DNA from: Bradyrhizobium ottawaense
GTDB lineage: Bacteria > Pseudomonadota > Alphaproteobacteria > Rhizobiales > Xanthobacteraceae
DNA length: 64,000 nucleotides
Assembly (NCBI RefSeq): GCF_002278135.3
Contig: NZ_CP029425.2
Span: 1,464,001 to 1,528,000 of the forward strand
Reading direction: 5' to 3'
Part shown: one piece after another, positions 63,077 to 64,000 of the stretch
How positions within the stretch are numbered: the first letter of the stretch is position 1
Layout of the letters: each line of letters opens with the position of its first letter
Program-made: the position numbers and the translations under genes
Notes under the pieces: generated by a model
Seen by the model: the letters and a program-made list of their open reading frames with translations, nothing else
Databases searched by the model: none
What the model was told of the DNA's origin: nothing

Positions 63077-63907
63077 TCACGCGTAATCGCTGCCGCCATC
63101 GTCGTCGCCGCCGAAATCGCTGTCGTCGGCTACGTCCATATTGCCGTCGTCGTTGTTGTCGCCGTAGTTCTGGTCGTTGTCGTTACGATCGTTGTTCGCC
63201 TGGTCGGAGAAGCTCTGGCGGGACTCCCGGTTGGAGCCGATGTCGTTGAGGCCGGCATCGCGCGCGAGCGAGCCGCCGGACTGGTCGCTGCCGCCCCAAG
63301 GACTTCCACCGGCGCTGCGGTCGCCGAGGGCGTTGGTGTCGCCAAAGGCCTGCTGATGCGATCCGCCCATCATGCCGCGGATGCTCGAGAGCAGCAGCGA
63401 GCCGCCGACGACGCCGGCGGCAGCTGCCGCTGCGGTGCCGAGGAACGAGCCGCCGCCACCGCCCATCGGCGGTGCGCCATAACCCTGGCCCTGGCCCGGG
63501 CCCTGACCTGGACCTTGGCCGTAAGGCGGCTGACCGTAGCCCGGCTGCGTCTGCTGCATCGCTCCGCCGCTGTTCCAGACCGGCCGCGTGTCACGCGGCG
63601 GCACGTTCGGAACCGAGCCGCGCGAGGGGCCTCCGCCGAACAAGGTATCGCGCATGGTGTCGAGGAAGCCGCCGGACTGCGCCTGCTCGGGCGCATGGGC
63701 CGCTTCCAGCTCCTGGATGCGGTTATGGGCACGCTTCAGCGCTTCGTCCTGCAGCAGCGTGGTCTGCACCAGCGCATAGATCGCGCCGGGTGCCTTGCGC
63801 AGTCCGTCCGAGATCGCGGCGATCGCGTCGGGATCGCGCGGTGCGTTTTCCAGTTTCGAAAGCCGGTCGAAAAGGTCGTCGACGAGCTGGCGTTCCTGCG
63901 GCGTCAT
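63077..63907 (-). CDS. DUF2076 domain-containing protein
   Basis: 276 residues. The N-terminal 75 residues are the DUF2076 helix: MTPQERQLVDDLFDRLSKLE, GLRKAPGAIYALVQTTLLQD, EALKRAHNRIQELEAAHAPE. A Gly/Gln/Pro-rich low-complexity middle (QPGYGQPPYGQGPGQGPGQG) is followed by a short hydrophobic stretch SFLGTAAAAAAGVVGGSLLL that could insert in a membrane. A strongly acidic Asp/Asn tail (NDRNDNDQNYGDNNDDGNMD) closes it. Annotated relatives are called periplasmic ligand-binding sensor proteins, but evidence for that is thin and no signal peptide is visible. The gene ends with a strong terminator. Confidence 0.85.
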   Translation of the reverse strand: MTPQERQLVDDLFDRLSKLENAPRDPDAIAAISDGLRKAPGAIYALVQTTLLQDEALKRAHNRIQELEAAHAPEQAQSGGFLDTMRDTLFGGGPSRGSVPNVPPRDTRPVWNSGGAMQQTQPGYGQPPYGQGPGQGPGQGQGYGAPPMGGGGGSFLGTAAAAAAGVVGGSLLLSSIRGMMGGSHQQAFGDTNALGDRSAGGSPWGGSDQSGGSLARDAGLNDIGSNRESRQSFSDQANNDRNDNDQNYGDNNDDGNMDVADDSDFGGDDDGGSDYA

Positions 63908-64000
63908 GATCAGTCTCCCTCGCGCAAAACAAGCGCGAAGCAGATGTAGGGTTCCATTGTGGCCCCAACAGTGCCGGCCGGATTAAATTTCGGTATGCGA

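Overview
The window is ordinary high-GC chromosome from an alphaproteobacterium of the Bradyrhizobium group. Evidence for this: LysR, Lrp and HxlR regulators next to small catabolic operons, a GcvB-free glcDEF glycolate oxidase operon, CheZ, a CIRCE-controlled groESL, type-B L36, many hypothetical exported proteins, and several families of intergenic palindromic repeats of the kind that litter Bradyrhizobiaceae genomes. The genus call is an inference from gene content and repeat style; I saw no rRNA, tRNA, CRISPR array, phage or transposase gene.

Layout. 1-1.3 kb: LysR gene with a duplicated operator module upstream. 1.4-5.4 kb: fused indolepyruvate ferredoxin oxidoreductase divergent from an Lrp/AsnC regulator. 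5.6-8.8 kb: a three-gene catabolic operon (Ldh-family dehydrogenase, flavin monooxygenase, FAH-family hydrolase). 9.1-13.3 kb: a very large five-GAF GGDEF/EAL protein whose GGDEF motif is degenerate. 13.8-25.4 kb: exopolysaccharide locus (chain-length/tyrosine-kinase-like protein, WecG/TagA transferase, GalE, methyltransferase, three glycosyltransferases, O-antigen-ligase-like polymerase, CelD-like acetyltransferase). 25.5-28.7 kb: quinone/electrophile-stress cluster (WrbA, pirin, SDR) divergent from a LysR gene. 28.8-35.7 kb: small protein, frameshifted Bug-type binding protein, autotransporter, Cys-rich exported protein, class III cyclase, YbaK, type II haloacid dehalogenase. 35.9-38.1 kb: exported caspase-family protein with small secreted proteins. 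38.1-43.5 kb: HxlR/SDR pair, amidohydrolase, L36, TPR protein, small proteins, alpha/beta hydrolase.

43.6-44.6 kb is a 1-kb gene-free mosaic: two copies of one palindromic repeat, a different palindrome, and between them a ~500-nt highly structured sequence with several perfect hairpins. It is the best candidate here for an undescribed noncoding element. 44.6-55.2 kb: cytochrome c, glcDEF, histone-H1-like Lys/Ala protein, TorF-type porin, a BacA/SbmA-type ABC transporter (BclA family architecture) and a lactate/glycolate permease. The permease probably supplies the glycolate or lactate oxidised upstream. 55.3-64 kb: exported hypothetical proteins, groES-groEL with CIRCE, lipoprotein, cheZ, L,D-transpeptidase, DUF2076 protein.

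Regulatory and repeat layer. Good intrinsic terminators follow several genes. Three genes end with a stop codon that is fused directly to the same palindromic repeat (AGCATGATCCGG family), so that repeat may act as, or target, gene ends. Starts were chosen by Shine-Dalgarno match and family N-termini, so several are shorter than the maximal open frame.
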